DNA from: an uncultured Collinsella sp.
Lineage (GTDB): Bacteria > Actinomycetota > Coriobacteriia > Coriobacteriales > Coriobacteriaceae
Assembly (NCBI GenBank): GCA_900755685.1
Contig: CAAEHI010000019.1
Span: 1 to 64,000 of the forward strand
Direction of reading: 5' to 3'
Length of the DNA stretch: 64,000 nucleotides
The first letter of the stretch is position 1. Each line of letters opens with the position of its first letter. Shown here one piece after another: positions 23,553-33,003 of the stretch. The notes beneath the pieces are model-generated. The model did no database searches, was not told the origin of the DNA, and saw nothing but the letters and a program-made list of their open reading frames with translations. A program made the position numbers and the translations under genes.

Positions 23553-25115
23553 CTACTTGCCGTCGTCGTCCTCGGCTTCTTCTCTTGCATAGAGCTCCAG
23601 CATGCGGCGGCGGTATTCGCGCACGGCGAGCTTGGCGCGCTCCAGGCGGCGACGCTCGCGCGGGGTCAGCTCGGACGGGTCGACCTCATCACCATAGGTC
23701 TTATCGGCAAGAAGATGCGCCGCGTCCACGATGCGGGCATCGATGTGGCCGCTCGCCGCCTCGGCGGAAAGACGCTCGGCAATCGTATCGAGCGTAGGCA
23801 AGCCCTCGAATACGCGACCATGGCCATGCGAAGTCAGCAGCTCGTGCTCACGTGCGAGCAGGCTCGCCAAATCGTGATGGGCGCGCAGGATGTCGAGCGC
23901 ATCGGATGGATGCTCGGCAACTTCTGCCACGGCGGCGACCGGCGCGGCGTCGACCACGCGGTAGAAGAGCTGCGCGAGCAACGGCATCAAGAACACCGTG
24001 ATGGCACCGGCAGCAACCATGACCGACGCAATATCTTGCGACAGCGCGCCCGCGTTGACGGCAACGCTTGTCACGGCAACGATGATCGGCAGGGCCGTGG
24101 TGCAGTACAGGGCCACGGTAATGCGACCATACGCCGACACATCGCGCGTCGCAGGACAAATGCTCATAGAAATAAGAATGGGCACGGCACGAATAATCAA
24201 CAACGCCACGATAAAGCCCACGAGCAGACCCGGGCGCGACGCCACGGCCGTCAGATCGATCTTTGCGCCCGATACGGTAAAGAATACCGGAATCAAAAAG
24301 CCGTAGGCCAGGCCATCGAGCTTGGTCTCGAGCGTATGGTTGCCCTCGGGGATGATATAGCGCAAGACAAAGCCGGCGGCAAAAGAACCCAACACGATGT
24401 CGAGATCAAAGACGGCCGAGAACGCCACGAGTGTGACCAGGATGAGCACCGTCAGGCGCACGAAGGTCTGCGACGTGGTATCGGCGCGTTCCTCGACAAA
24501 CGCAAAGAAGCGGCTGCCGACACGCTTGGAGCGGCTTGGGACCACAGCCAGCAACACGCAAACCACCGCAAACAAGCCAAGGATTACGAGCGTTTGGATG
24601 CCAGTGCGGGCAGACAGCAGCACCGACATGGCGAGCACAGGGCCGAGCTCACCCCAGGTGCCATACGCGAGAATCGAGTCGCCAACGCGCGTGCCGGTGA
24701 GCGAGCGCTCGCGCATGATGGGCACAAGCGTGCCGAGAGCCGTGGAAGTAAGGGCGAGTGTCACGGCGATACCGTCGAAATGGCTGACCGAGAACCACGG
24801 CGTAAAGCGCACGGCAAGCCAGGCGATACCAAACGTGACGGCCCACGTCGCCAAGCCGTAGCGCCCCTCCACACCCGTAATGCTCTTGGGATCGATCTCA
24901 AAGCCGGCAAGCAGGAACAAAAAGGCCAGTCCGAGCTCGGACACGAGCGAGACCTCGGCATCCACATGGATAAGGCCGAGCATATGCGGGCCCAGCACCG
25001 CACCGAACACGAGCAAAAAGACCGTCTCGGGAATGGGTTTTCCGGGAATCGCCGAGGCGATGAAGGGGCTTGCAAAGGCCACGAGCGCGATGATGGCGAG
25101 TGAAACGAATGCCAT
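23553..25115 (-). CDS. Cation:proton antiporter, CPA2 type
   Basis: Membrane antiporter of 520 residues. About twelve hydrophobic segments fill residues 1-395, and a charged cytosolic tail rich in Arg/Glu follows. LVSELGLAFLFLLAGFEID and LTSTALGTLVP are typical of the Na+/H+ exchanger (KefB/GerN-like) family. It would exchange Na+ or K+ for protons. No TrkA-N nucleotide domain is fused. The tail has two acidic/basic blocks (for instance ERLSAEAASGHIDARIVD) of unknown role. AAAGG precedes the ATG. Its 3' end meets the palindromic array. Confidence 0.88.
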   Translation of the reverse strand: MAFVSLAIIALVAFASPFIASAIPGKPIPETVFLLVFGAVLGPHMLGLIHVDAEVSLVSELGLAFLFLLAGFEIDPKSITGVEGRYGLATWAVTFGIAWLAVRFTPWFSVSHFDGIAVTLALTSTALGTLVPIMRERSLTGTRVGDSILAYGTWGELGPVLAMSVLLSARTGIQTLVILGLFAVVCVLLAVVPSRSKRVGSRFFAFVEERADTTSQTFVRLTVLILVTLVAFSAVFDLDIVLGSFAAGFVLRYIIPEGNHTLETKLDGLAYGFLIPVFFTVSGAKIDLTAVASRPGLLVGFIVALLIIRAVPILISMSICPATRDVSAYGRITVALYCTTALPIIVAVTSVAVNAGALSQDIASVMVAAGAITVFLMPLLAQLFYRVVDAAPVAAVAEVAEHPSDALDILRAHHDLASLLAREHELLTSHGHGRVFEGLPTLDTIAERLSAEAASGHIDARIVDAAHLLADKTYGDEVDPSELTPRERRRLERAKLAVREYRRRMLELYAREEAEDDDGK

Positions 25116-25299
25116 GTGATGCCTTTCTCTTGTTTGCGCTTCACTGTAGCACCCTCGCCGTCCTCAACGCGCCGCGAGCTGTCGTATCATAGTGAGGTTT
25201 ACAAACATGTGGCTCAAGGCGACCGCAGGGCAGACCCCGCAAACCGACCGCTGCCGCATACCGTACCGTACGCCCAACCGATCAGGAAGGCAGGAACCA

Positions 25300-28200
25300 A
25301 TGGTCTCTCGTATCTACGTGGAGAAGAAACCCGGGTTCGACGTCGAGGCTCAGCAGCTCAAGGGCGAGCTGACCGAAATTCTCGGCATCAAGGGCATCGA
25401 GGCCCTGAGGATCATCAACCGCTACGACGTCGAGGGCATCGACGAGGAGCTTTTCCGCTCCTGCGTGCCGACCGTCTTTAGCGAGCCCCAGGTCGATGTG
25501 ACCTACGACGAGCTCCCCGCAAGCGATGGCGCCGTCTTTGCCGTCGAATTCCTGCCTGGCCAGTTTGACCAGCGCGCTGACTCCGCCAGCGAGTGCGTGC
25601 AGCTCATCAGCCAGGGCGAGCGCCCCGCCGTGCGCTCCGCCAAGGTCTATATGATCTCGGGCGCCCTGGACGAGGCCGCCATCGAGGCCATCAAGCACTA
25701 CGTGGTGAATCCCGTCGAGGCCCGCATCGCCTCGCTCGCCCTGCCCAAGACGCTGTACATGGAGACCCCCGAGCCCAAGCCCGTCGAGGTGCTCGACGGC
25801 TTCCGCGAGCTCGACGAGGCCGGCCTTGCCGCCTTTATCGCCGATCGCGGCCTTGCCATGGACGAGGCGGACATCGCCTTCTGCCAGCAGTACTTCCGCG
25901 ATGAGGACCGCGACCCCACCATCACCGAGATCCGCGTGATCGACACCTACTGGTCCGACCACTGCCGCCACACCACCTTCGGCACCGTCCTGGACGACGT
26001 GACGATCGACGACGCCGTGGTGCAGCAAGCCTTCGACCGCTACATGGAGATGCGCCACGAACTCGGCCGCGACGCCAAGCCCGTCTGCCTCATGGACATG
26101 GGCACCATCGGCGCCAAGTACCTCAAGAAGACCGGCGTCATGACCGATGTTGACGAGTCCGAGGAGATCAACGCCTGCACCGTCAAGGTGAAGGTCGATG
26201 TCGATGGCGAGGACCAGGACTGGCTGTTCCTGTTTAAGAACGAGACCCACAACCACCCGACCGAGATCGAGCCCTTCGGCGGTGCCGCCACCTGCGTGGG
26301 CGGTGCCATCCGCGACCCGCTCTCGGGCCGCAGCTACGTGTACCAGGCCATGCGTGTCACCGGCGCCGGCGACCCCACCGTCCCCGTGTCCGAGACGCTC
26401 GAGGGCAAGCTGCCGCAGCGCAAGCTCGTAACCACCGCCGCCGCCGGCTACTCCAGCTACGGCAACCAGATCGGCCTTGCCACCGGTCAGGTCAACGAAC
26501 TCTATCACCCCGGTTACGCGGCCAAGCGCATGGAGGTTGGCGCCGTCGTGGGCGCTACGCCGGCAAACCACGTTCGTCGCGAGTGCCCCGCCCCCACCGA
26601 CAAGATCATCCTGCTGGGCGGCCGCACCGGCCGCGATGGCATCGGTGGCGCCACCGGCTCCTCCAAGACCCAGAACACCGAGTCCATCGAGACCTCGGGT
26701 GCCGAGGTCCAGAAGGGCAACGCCCCGGTCGAGCGCAAGCTGCAGCGTCTGTTCCGCCGCGGCGACGCCTGCCGTCTGATCAAGCGTTGCAACGACTTTG
26801 GCGCCGGCGGCGTCTCGGTCGCCGTGGGCGAGCTTGCCGACGGTCTGTATGTCGACCTGGACACCGTGACCAAGAAGTACGACGGCCTGGACGGCACCGA
26901 GCTCGCTATCTCTGAGTCCCAGGAGCGCATGGCCTGCGCCGTCGCCGACGGTGACGTCGAGGAGTTCATGGGCTACGCCGCCGAGGAGAACCTGGAGGCG
27001 ACCGTTATCGCCGAGGTTACCGCCGAGCCGCGCATGCGCATGGCCTGGAACGGCGTCGCCATCGTCGACCTGTCCCGCGAGTTCCTCAACTCCAACGGCG
27101 CACCCAAGCACCAGGTCGCCCACGTGTGCGCCCGTAGCGTGTGGCAGCCCAGCTGGGCCGGCACCACGCTCGCCGAGCGCATGACCTCGCTCGTCACCGA
27201 CCTCAACGTCGCTTCCAACAAGGGTCTTTCCGAGCGCTTCGACTCCACCATCGGCGCCGCGACCGTGCTCATGCCCTTTGGCGGCAAGACGCAGCTCACC
27301 CCCAGCTCGGCCATGGTCGCCAAGTTCCCCGTGGACGGCGAGACCACCACGGCGAGTGCCATGGCATGGGGCTTCAACCCCTATCTGATGGAGGCCGACC
27401 AGTTTGCGGGCGCCTACCTGTCCGTGGTCGAGTCCATCGCCAAGCTCGTGGCTGCCGGCTTTGAGCACAAGCGCGCCTATCTCTCCTTCCAGGAGTACTT
27501 CGAGCGTCTGCGCACCGAGGCCGAGCGCTGGGGCAAGCCCACGGCAGCCGTCTTGGGCGCCCTCATGGCCCAAGTCGACCTGGGTGCCGGCGCCATCGGT
27601 GGCAAGGACTCCATGAGCGGCTCGTTTGAGGACGAGGCCGGCGAGCTCAACGTTCCGCCGACACTGATCAGCTTCGCCGTCGCCGTGGGCAGAGCCGCCC
27701 GTGCCGTCTCGCCCGAGTTCAAGGGCCTCACGCACCGCGTCGTCCGCATCGCCCCCGCTACCTATGGCGAGGACTACCGTCCCGACGCTCAGCAGCTGCT
27801 CGCCGTGTTTGACGCCGTCGAGGCGCTCACTGCTACCGGCAACGCCCTGGCCATCTCCACGCCCGGCTACGGCTGCGGCGCCGAGAGCCTCTTTAAGATG
27901 TGCGTCGGTAACCAGATCGGTATCGAGCTTGCCGAGGATGTAGACGTAGAGAGCCTCTTCACCCCGCTCTACGGCAGCTTTATCGTCGAGCTCGCCGAGG
28001 ACGCCGAGCTGCCCGAGGTCGCCGACGGCGTTGTCGTCGAGCCCCTGGGTACCACCGTCGAGGGCTATGTCATCGACACCGGCTCCGAGGTCATCGAGCT
28101 CGCCAAGCTCCAGGAGGCCTGGGAGAGCGGCATCGAGGGCGTCTTCGCCTACCGCAGCGCCGGCGAGACCCCCGAGGTCGAGACCATCGACTTCCGCGCC

Positions 28201-29046
28201 AAGGATATCCACGTGTACGGCGGCGCCAAGATCGCCCGCCCGCGCGTGATCATCCCCGTGTTCCCCGGTAACAACTGCGAGTACGACAGCGCCCGCGCCT
28301 TCCGTGCCGCCGGTGCCGAGGCCGACACCTTCGTGATCAACAACCTCACGCCCGAGGCCGTCGCCGAGAGCACCCACGAGCTCGCCCGCCGTATTCGCCA
28401 GAGCCAGATCGTCATGATCCCCGGCGGCTTCTCGGGCGGCGACGAGCCCGATGGCTCCGCCAAGTTCATCACGGCGTTCTTCCGCGCTCCCGAGGTCACC
28501 GAGGCAGTCCGCGACCTGCTCAAGGCCCGCGATGGCCTGATGCTGGGCATCTGCAACGGCTTCCAGGCCCTGATCAAGCTCGGCCTGGTGCCCTACGGCG
28601 ACATCGTCGATGCCACGCCCGATGCGCCCACGTTGACGTTCAACACCATCGGTCGCCATCAGAGCCGCCTGGTGCGCACCCGCATCTCGTCCAACCTGTC
28701 CCCGTGGCTGTCGCAGTGCAGCCTGGACGACCCCTACACCGTCGCCATCAGCCACGGCGAGGGCCGCTTTGTCGCCAATGACGAAGTGCTCGCCCAGCTG
28801 ATCGCCAACGGCCAGGTCGCCACGCAGTACGTGGGCGAGGACGGCAAGCCCAGCATGGATCTCTCCGTCAACCCCAACGGCTCCGCACTCGCCATCGAGG
28901 GCATCACGAGCCCCGACGGCCGCGTCCTGGGCAAGATGGGTCATGCCGAGCGCCGCGGCGACAACCTGTACCGCAACGTGCCCGAGCATGTCCCCGGCGA
29001 TAAGTTCATGCCGATCTTTGAGAGCGGCGTGGCCTACTTCGCCTAA
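25300..29046 (+). CDS. purL: Phosphoribosylformylglycinamidine synthase, single chain
   Basis: Fourth step of purine biosynthesis: converts FGAR, glutamine and ATP to FGAM. At 1248 residues it combines PurS-like, synthetase and glutaminase parts in one chain. NETHNHPTE, GGRTGRDGIGG and GGKDSMSG mark the synthetase. The C-terminal class I glutaminase has its nucleophile in GICNGFQ (Cys about 1085) and a late His in ISHGEGRF. Most actinobacteria use separate PurS, PurL and PurQ; this is the long clostridial-like type. The ATG at 25300 follows AGGAACC; in-frame codons upstream lack a ribosome site. Confidence 0.97.
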   Translation: MVSRIYVEKKPGFDVEAQQLKGELTEILGIKGIEALRIINRYDVEGIDEELFRSCVPTVFSEPQVDVTYDELPASDGAVFAVEFLPGQFDQRADSASECVQLISQGERPAVRSAKVYMISGALDEAAIEAIKHYVVNPVEARIASLALPKTLYMETPEPKPVEVLDGFRELDEAGLAAFIADRGLAMDEADIAFCQQYFRDEDRDPTITEIRVIDTYWSDHCRHTTFGTVLDDVTIDDAVVQQAFDRYMEMRHELGRDAKPVCLMDMGTIGAKYLKKTGVMTDVDESEEINACTVKVKVDVDGEDQDWLFLFKNETHNHPTEIEPFGGAATCVGGAIRDPLSGRSYVYQAMRVTGAGDPTVPVSETLEGKLPQRKLVTTAAAGYSSYGNQIGLATGQVNELYHPGYAAKRMEVGAVVGATPANHVRRECPAPTDKIILLGGRTGRDGIGGATGSSKTQNTESIETSGAEVQKGNAPVERKLQRLFRRGDACRLIKRCNDFGAGGVSVAVGELADGLYVDLDTVTKKYDGLDGTELAISESQERMACAVADGDVEEFMGYAAEENLEATVIAEVTAEPRMRMAWNGVAIVDLSREFLNSNGAPKHQVAHVCARSVWQPSWAGTTLAERMTSLVTDLNVASNKGLSERFDSTIGAATVLMPFGGKTQLTPSSAMVAKFPVDGETTTASAMAWGFNPYLMEADQFAGAYLSVVESIAKLVAAGFEHKRAYLSFQEYFERLRTEAERWGKPTAAVLGALMAQVDLGAGAIGGKDSMSGSFEDEAGELNVPPTLISFAVAVGRAARAVSPEFKGLTHRVVRIAPATYGEDYRPDAQQLLAVFDAVEALTATGNALAISTPGYGCGAESLFKMCVGNQIGIELAEDVDVESLFTPLYGSFIVELAEDAELPEVADGVVVEPLGTTVEGYVIDTGSEVIELAKLQEAWESGIEGVFAYRSAGETPEVETIDFRAKDIHVYGGAKIARPRVIIPVFPGNNCEYDSARAFRAAGAEADTFVINNLTPEAVAESTHELARRIRQSQIVMIPGGFSGGDEPDGSAKFITAFFRAPEVTEAVRDLLKARDGLMLGICNGFQALIKLGLVPYGDIVDATPDAPTLTFNTIGRHQSRLVRTRISSNLSPWLSQCSLDDPYTVAISHGEGRFVANDEVLAQLIANGQVATQYVGEDGKPSMDLSVNPNGSALAIEGITSPDGRVLGKMGHAERRGDNLYRNVPEHVPGDKFMPIFESGVAYFA

Positions 29047-29083
29047 ACCTTTCCCATCGGGTACAATCCCTTCGGGTAACAAC

Positions 29084-29122
29084 ACCCGCCACCGACACAT
29101 CCGGTGGCGGGTTCTTTTTTTT
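29084..29122 (+). terminator. Terminator of purL
   Basis: ACCCGCCACCG (29084-29094) pairs perfectly with CGGTGGCGGGT (29102-29112), followed by TTCTTTTTTTT. Confidence 0.92.
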
Positions 29123-29147
29123 GCTTCGCGCATGTAGGAAGGACATC

Positions 29148-30083
29148 ATGGAAAGCCGCAAGCCGTATCTCGCCACCCTGCCCGGACTCATCCTGGGCTG
29201 TCTTGTTTGCTGTGCACTCTGGGGATCGGCCTTTCCCTGCATCAAGATCGGCTACGCACTCTTTGGTATCCCGGCGCACGATAGCGCTTCGCAGCTGCTC
29301 TTTGCAGGTTTACGCTTTACGCTTGCCGGCGTCCTGGTTATCGTTGGGATGAGCGCGGCCCAACGCCGCCCCCTCGTACCGCAAGCGCGCGACATCAAGC
29401 CCATCTTTGTCTTGTCGCTCTTCCAGACTATCGGGCAGTACTTCTTTTTCTACCTGGGACTCTCGCGCGCCAGTGCCATGTCGAGCTCCATCATCGAGGC
29501 CAGCGCCAACTTCCTCGCAATCCTCTTTGCCGCCCTGGCATTTCGCACCGAGAAGCTCAATACGGCCAAGGTGCTTGGCTGCGTGTTGGGCTTTGCCGGC
29601 GTCGCGCTTGTCAACCTTTCGGGCGCAGATGGCACCTTTGGCTTCACGCTCGATGGCGAGGGCTTTATCCTAGCCTCCACTGTCGCGGGCGCTCTTTCGA
29701 CCTGCCTGATCGGCATCTTCTCGCGCAAGCACGACGGTGTTTTGCTTGCCGGCTGGCAGTTTTTAGTCGGCGGCCTGGTCCTCACCGCCATCGGCTTTTT
29801 GATGGGCGGCACATTGTCCCCCACCGAAGTCGCCCCCGCCATCGCGCTCATCATCTACATGGCGCTTATCTCCGCCGTCGCGTACTCGCTGTGGTCCCGC
29901 CTGCTCGCCGTCAACCCCGTCAGCCGCGTGTCGGTCTTTGGCTTTATGAACCCGGTCTTTGGCGTGCTGTTGAGCGCACTGCTGCTCGGCGAGGGCGCTG
30001 GCACGAGCCCCGTTACCGTCATCGTTGCCCTGTTGTTGGTCTGCGGCGGCATCATCATCGTCAACAAACCCAAAAAAGCCTAG
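29148..30083 (+). CDS. EamA/DMT-family transporter
   Basis: Drug/metabolite exporter of 311 residues with ten hydrophobic segments, made of two EamA repeats (about 12-145 and 165-305). ALWGSAFPCIKIGY near the N-terminus and FGFMNPVFGVLLS in the second repeat are typical. Such proteins export amino acids, metabolites or toxic compounds; the substrate is unknown. AGGAAGG precedes the ATG at 29148. The purL terminator stands between it and purL, so it has its own transcript. Confidence 0.88.
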   Translation: MESRKPYLATLPGLILGCLVCCALWGSAFPCIKIGYALFGIPAHDSASQLLFAGLRFTLAGVLVIVGMSAAQRRPLVPQARDIKPIFVLSLFQTIGQYFFFYLGLSRASAMSSSIIEASANFLAILFAALAFRTEKLNTAKVLGCVLGFAGVALVNLSGADGTFGFTLDGEGFILASTVAGALSTCLIGIFSRKHDGVLLAGWQFLVGGLVLTAIGFLMGGTLSPTEVAPAIALIIYMALISAVAYSLWSRLLAVNPVSRVSVFGFMNPVFGVLLSALLLGEGAGTSPVTVIVALLLVCGGIIIVNKPKKA

Positions 30084-30157
30084 CGAGCTCACCTTTTTAG
30101 GGAGGGCGTTTGCACACTTTAGCTTAATGGAATACATCGATGAGCTGAGGGCCGCCA

Positions 30158-30178
30158 CGCACGCAAGCGTGCGACCCT
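30158..30178 (+). terminator. Terminator of the EamA gene
   Basis: CGCACGC-AA-GCGTGCG (30158-30173) is extended by outer GGG/CCC pairing and followed by TTTT. It is close to the convergent end of the diguanylate cyclase gene. Confidence 0.55.
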
Positions 30179-30182
30179 TTTC

Positions 30183-31325
30183 CTAGCGTATCTGGATGCC
30201 GGCTTTCTTTTTCTCGGCCTTGACGCGGTAGAGCTCCGCATCGGCAGCGCGAAGTAAGTCTTGCCAGGTATCAACACTATCGCCGACCCGCGCGCAACCG
30301 ATGGACATCCGCAATGCATACGGCACCTCGGCATGCGCGAGCTCGTCGTTGATTGTCGCGCACAGATGCATGATATCCTGTTCCGCCGCTGCCTTTTGGA
30401 GCACCACGAACTCATCGCCACCATAACGCGCGATAAAGCCACCAGACGCCGAGCAGACCTCTTTGAGCGCAGCGGATATTACCTGAAGAGCATGGTCGCC
30501 CTCCACATGTCCATAGCGATCGTTAATCTGCTTAAAGCCGTCAGCGTCCATCATAAGCAGATATACATCTTCGGCCTGATCCACATTTGAAAAGAGCGAC
30601 AGCATATAGGTCTCAAAACGGTTGCGGTTGTTGAGTCCAGTCAACGGGTCAGTCGAGATCAGTTGCTCCTGATAGACGATATAGAGCAGCAGGATGCTCA
30701 GCGTTATACCGAAGCAAAGGCCCGGTACCGAAAACAAAACCTGGAAGGTACCGCCCACCAGAGCGGGAACCGCAAAAAAGGCGAGGGTGCGATAAATGGC
30801 CTTCTTTTGCAAGCTTTCGACTTTTCGAGCCTGAATAAAGGCATGCAAGGACGTATATATGACGTAGCAGTAGCTAACGATAGGCTGAATCATATAAAGC
30901 GCTCCGCGACGATATACGCCCTGCGTATCGATATAGAACATAGTGTGCGTCCAGTAGCTGGTAAATGCCAACACGACCACCAAAGCGGTTGGCAACGTTA
31001 AAAGTATCACCCTATAGGGCGTGGTCAGAAGCCGTGAGCCCTGCATCGTCTCGGAATAGAAAAACCAAATGAGGCACGCGATGGCGAACAGCGAAAACGA
31101 GACCGCGTTGGAAATCCAGTTGGCCGTGATGCCTACAGGAGTGCTTACGCCGTCCGAGAGCGTCCAGATCATATCGAAGAAAATGTAGGCAGCAGACGTG
31201 TAGCCCAGCATGCTAAACAAAAGCTGCTGGGTGCTCGAGAACAGGGAGCGACGGCTTCGTACGGCAAGCCCGATAAGAATAATCATGCACAGCAGGAATA
31301 TCTCGATCTTGAGTGCCTTAATCAC
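30183..31325 (-). CDS. Membrane diguanylate cyclase (GGDEF)
   Basis: Makes cyclic di-GMP from two GTP. The 380-residue protein has about seven N-terminal membrane segments (residues 5-215) and a C-terminal GGDEF domain: DPLTGLNNRNRFE, DADGFKQIND and an intact YGGDEF (about 300). No RxxD inhibitory site lies upstream, so product feedback may be lacking. The start is a GTG at 31325 with GGGAGGG 7 nt upstream; in-frame codons further upstream run through the promoter. The membrane part probably senses an unknown signal. Confidence 0.9.
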   Translation of the reverse strand: MIKALKIEIFLLCMIILIGLAVRSRRSLFSSTQQLLFSMLGYTSAAYIFFDMIWTLSDGVSTPVGITANWISNAVSFSLFAIACLIWFFYSETMQGSRLLTTPYRVILLTLPTALVVVLAFTSYWTHTMFYIDTQGVYRRGALYMIQPIVSYCYVIYTSLHAFIQARKVESLQKKAIYRTLAFFAVPALVGGTFQVLFSVPGLCFGITLSILLLYIVYQEQLISTDPLTGLNNRNRFETYMLSLFSNVDQAEDVYLLMMDADGFKQINDRYGHVEGDHALQVISAALKEVCSASGGFIARYGGDEFVVLQKAAAEQDIMHLCATINDELAHAEVPYALRMSIGCARVGDSVDTWQDLLRAADAELYRVKAEKKKAGIQIR

Positions 31326-31415
31326 TAGACGCCCTCCCTTCAATATCCAAGTGGCCAGAATCGCCCGAGTCGCGCCCAGGCGCCAAACACCCCTTTCTCC
31401 GCAGGGGTAAAGGGA

Positions 31416-31424
31416 ATCATAGCA
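31416..31424 (-). promoter_or_regulatory. Extended -10 promoter of the GGDEF gene
   Basis: Minus-strand TGCTATGAT, an extended -10 with no good -35, about 90 nt before the GTG start. It lies between the kdgT-side hairpin (31427-31466) and the gene. Confidence 0.5.
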
Positions 31425-31426
31425 GA

Positions 31427-31466
31427 GCGCCCGAACGTCACTGCAGAACAGCCACCGTTCGGGCGC
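31427..31466 (-). terminator. Hairpin after the KDG permease gene
   Basis: GCGCCCGAACG (31427-31437) pairs perfectly with CGTTCGGGCGC (31456-31466). It lies about 50 bp past the permease stop codon; no T-tract follows. Confidence 0.45.
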
Positions 31467-31515
31467 CCATACGGCGCGAATTGCACACGCCGGCTTGATT
31501 GACTCGCGTCGACGA

Positions 31516-32538
31516 TTACTCGCCGTCGATGTCGGTCGCGACGGCCTCCTCAATAGCCTCGACGCCTTCGACCGACAGATCCTCTTTGCCGTGGCAGAAC
31601 TTCTTATCGACCCAGCCAGTCAGAATCGGGGCCATGATTGCCGTGATGATGACGGCAGTGGCGATCTGCGCATACGCGGTGGGCGCAAGCTCGGCATAGC
31701 GCGGAGCGACCTCGGCGAGGGCGACCGGCGTGGTCATGGCCGTGCCGGCAATGGTGGAACATGCCACAGCCGCCTTACCGTTGCCGCCGCACAAGCGCTC
31801 GAAGGCAAAGGTGATGGGGCCAACGATAAAGAGGGTGATGAGACCCAGCAGGATGCCCGAAATGCCACCGGCGATGAAGCTCGAAAGGCTCATGGACGCA
31901 CCGAGCTGAAAACCGATGACAGCGATCGCGGGATTGGCGCCGGGGACCAGCAGGTTCTTGATAAACGGGAACAAGTTGCCCAGGACCATGCCGATAACAA
32001 GCGGCAGGATGGATCCGATGATAGTGCCGACGGGGATGTTGGCGAGACCCGAGACACCGAGGATGATCATCGTGACGGCGGGGCCGGCCGTAAAGAACAG
32101 GATACCGACGGCGCCCTGCTCGGACTCATCGCCGAACTCGCCCATGATACCCGTATAGAGCGCCATGTTGCAAAACGTAATGCCGCCGATGATGGAAACC
32201 GAGCTCAGGCCTAAAAAGTTATCGTTAAAGAAGTACGCGACGCCCAGACCCAGCGCGGCTGCCACTACAAGCTTAGGAATCAGCACGACGATGCCGGTCT
32301 TGATGGCGCCCGGCGTGGACTTAAAGCTGATGCCGGCGCCCACAAACAGCAAGATCGCGGCAACGATGGTGTTGGAGCCGCCGCGGCAGGCAGCCGTAAA
32401 GAAGCCGCCGACCTCAAAGACCTGCGGGCAGAAGGTATTGAGCAAAAGGCCGACGATCATCGGATAGATCATGATGTCGCCCGGGATGCGCGGTACCTTG
32501 AATTTCTTTTGCTCGTTGGCGGTCGCTTCCTGTGCCAT
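31516..32538 (-). CDS. kdgT: 2-keto-3-deoxygluconate permease family transporter
   Basis: Membrane carrier of 340 residues with about ten hydrophobic segments. The N-terminal IPGDIMIYPMIVGLLLNTF and the internal PGANPAIAVIGFQLGASM match the KdgT family, which imports 2-keto-3-deoxygluconate from pectin or uronate breakdown by proton symport. No KDG kinase or aldolase gene is nearby, so the substrate is inferred from family only. The ATG at 32538 follows GGGGGT; the first in-frame codon upstream has no ribosome site. Confidence 0.85.
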   Translation of the reverse strand: MAQEATANEQKKFKVPRIPGDIMIYPMIVGLLLNTFCPQVFEVGGFFTAACRGGSNTIVAAILLFVGAGISFKSTPGAIKTGIVVLIPKLVVAAALGLGVAYFFNDNFLGLSSVSIIGGITFCNMALYTGIMGEFGDESEQGAVGILFFTAGPAVTMIILGVSGLANIPVGTIIGSILPLVIGMVLGNLFPFIKNLLVPGANPAIAVIGFQLGASMSLSSFIAGGISGILLGLITLFIVGPITFAFERLCGGNGKAAVACSTIAGTAMTTPVALAEVAPRYAELAPTAYAQIATAVIITAIMAPILTGWVDKKFCHGKEDLSVEGVEAIEEAVATDIDGE

Positions 32539-32679
32539 GAAACCCCCATTTCCGCTGACGCAGAACAAAAGCCCACGTCACGCTTTGCTACAGTAAAGTT
32601 TGACCATGGTACCAGAAGAAGCAGACCGCCTCGGTGAGAAATTCGATTCGATAGGCCGGGACGATAACGCGTCCTGCTC

Positions 32680-33003
32680 CTATACGAGGCTCAAAACGAT
32701 ATAGAACACGATGCCCGAAACGCAGCACCACAACATCGACTTTGTCTTGATTGCCACCGCCACGACGCCGGCGGCCGCAATCCAGGGAACCAAGGCAGGC
32801 CAGAGTCCCGCGTCGAACGCGCCGGGGTTCACCAAGTCGTTGGCGACCAGCGCGGCAAAGGCAGCGGGCGGGATATAGCCTAGGGCCTCGGTAATGCGGG
32901 GCGACAGGGTCCGCCCGCGCAAGGCGAACGCCGGCGCGATGCGAAAGAACGCGATAGCAGCCCACGACGACAGCCACAGAACCAAGAACTCGTTAACGGG
33001 CAT
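32680..33003 (-). CDS. azlD: AzlD-family branched-chain amino acid export subunit
   Basis: Small membrane protein of 107 residues with four hydrophobic stretches, the usual size for AzlD. It works with AzlC to export branched-chain amino acids or analogues. RGRTLSPRITEALGYIPPAAFAAL carries the conserved proline region. GAGGTG lies before the ATG, inside the 3' end of azlC, with an 11-bp overlap. Confidence 0.85.
   Translation of the reverse strand: MPVNEFLVLWLSSWAAIAFFRIAPAFALRGRTLSPRITEALGYIPPAAFAALVANDLVNPGAFDAGLWPALVPWIAAAGVVAVAIKTKSMLWCCVSGIVFYIVLSLV

Noticed and set aside
23715..25103. Plus-strand frame opposite the CPA2 antiporter (about 462 codons)
   Set aside because: Antisense shadow of a membrane protein: Arg/His/Asp-rich, no motif and no initiation signal.
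25282..29133. Very long open frame on the minus strand opposite purL (about 1283 codons)
   Set aside because: It mirrors purL codon by codon in a GC-rich gene, has the low-complexity Gly/Ala/Asp/Val composition of an antisense frame, and lacks a ribosome site and known motifs.
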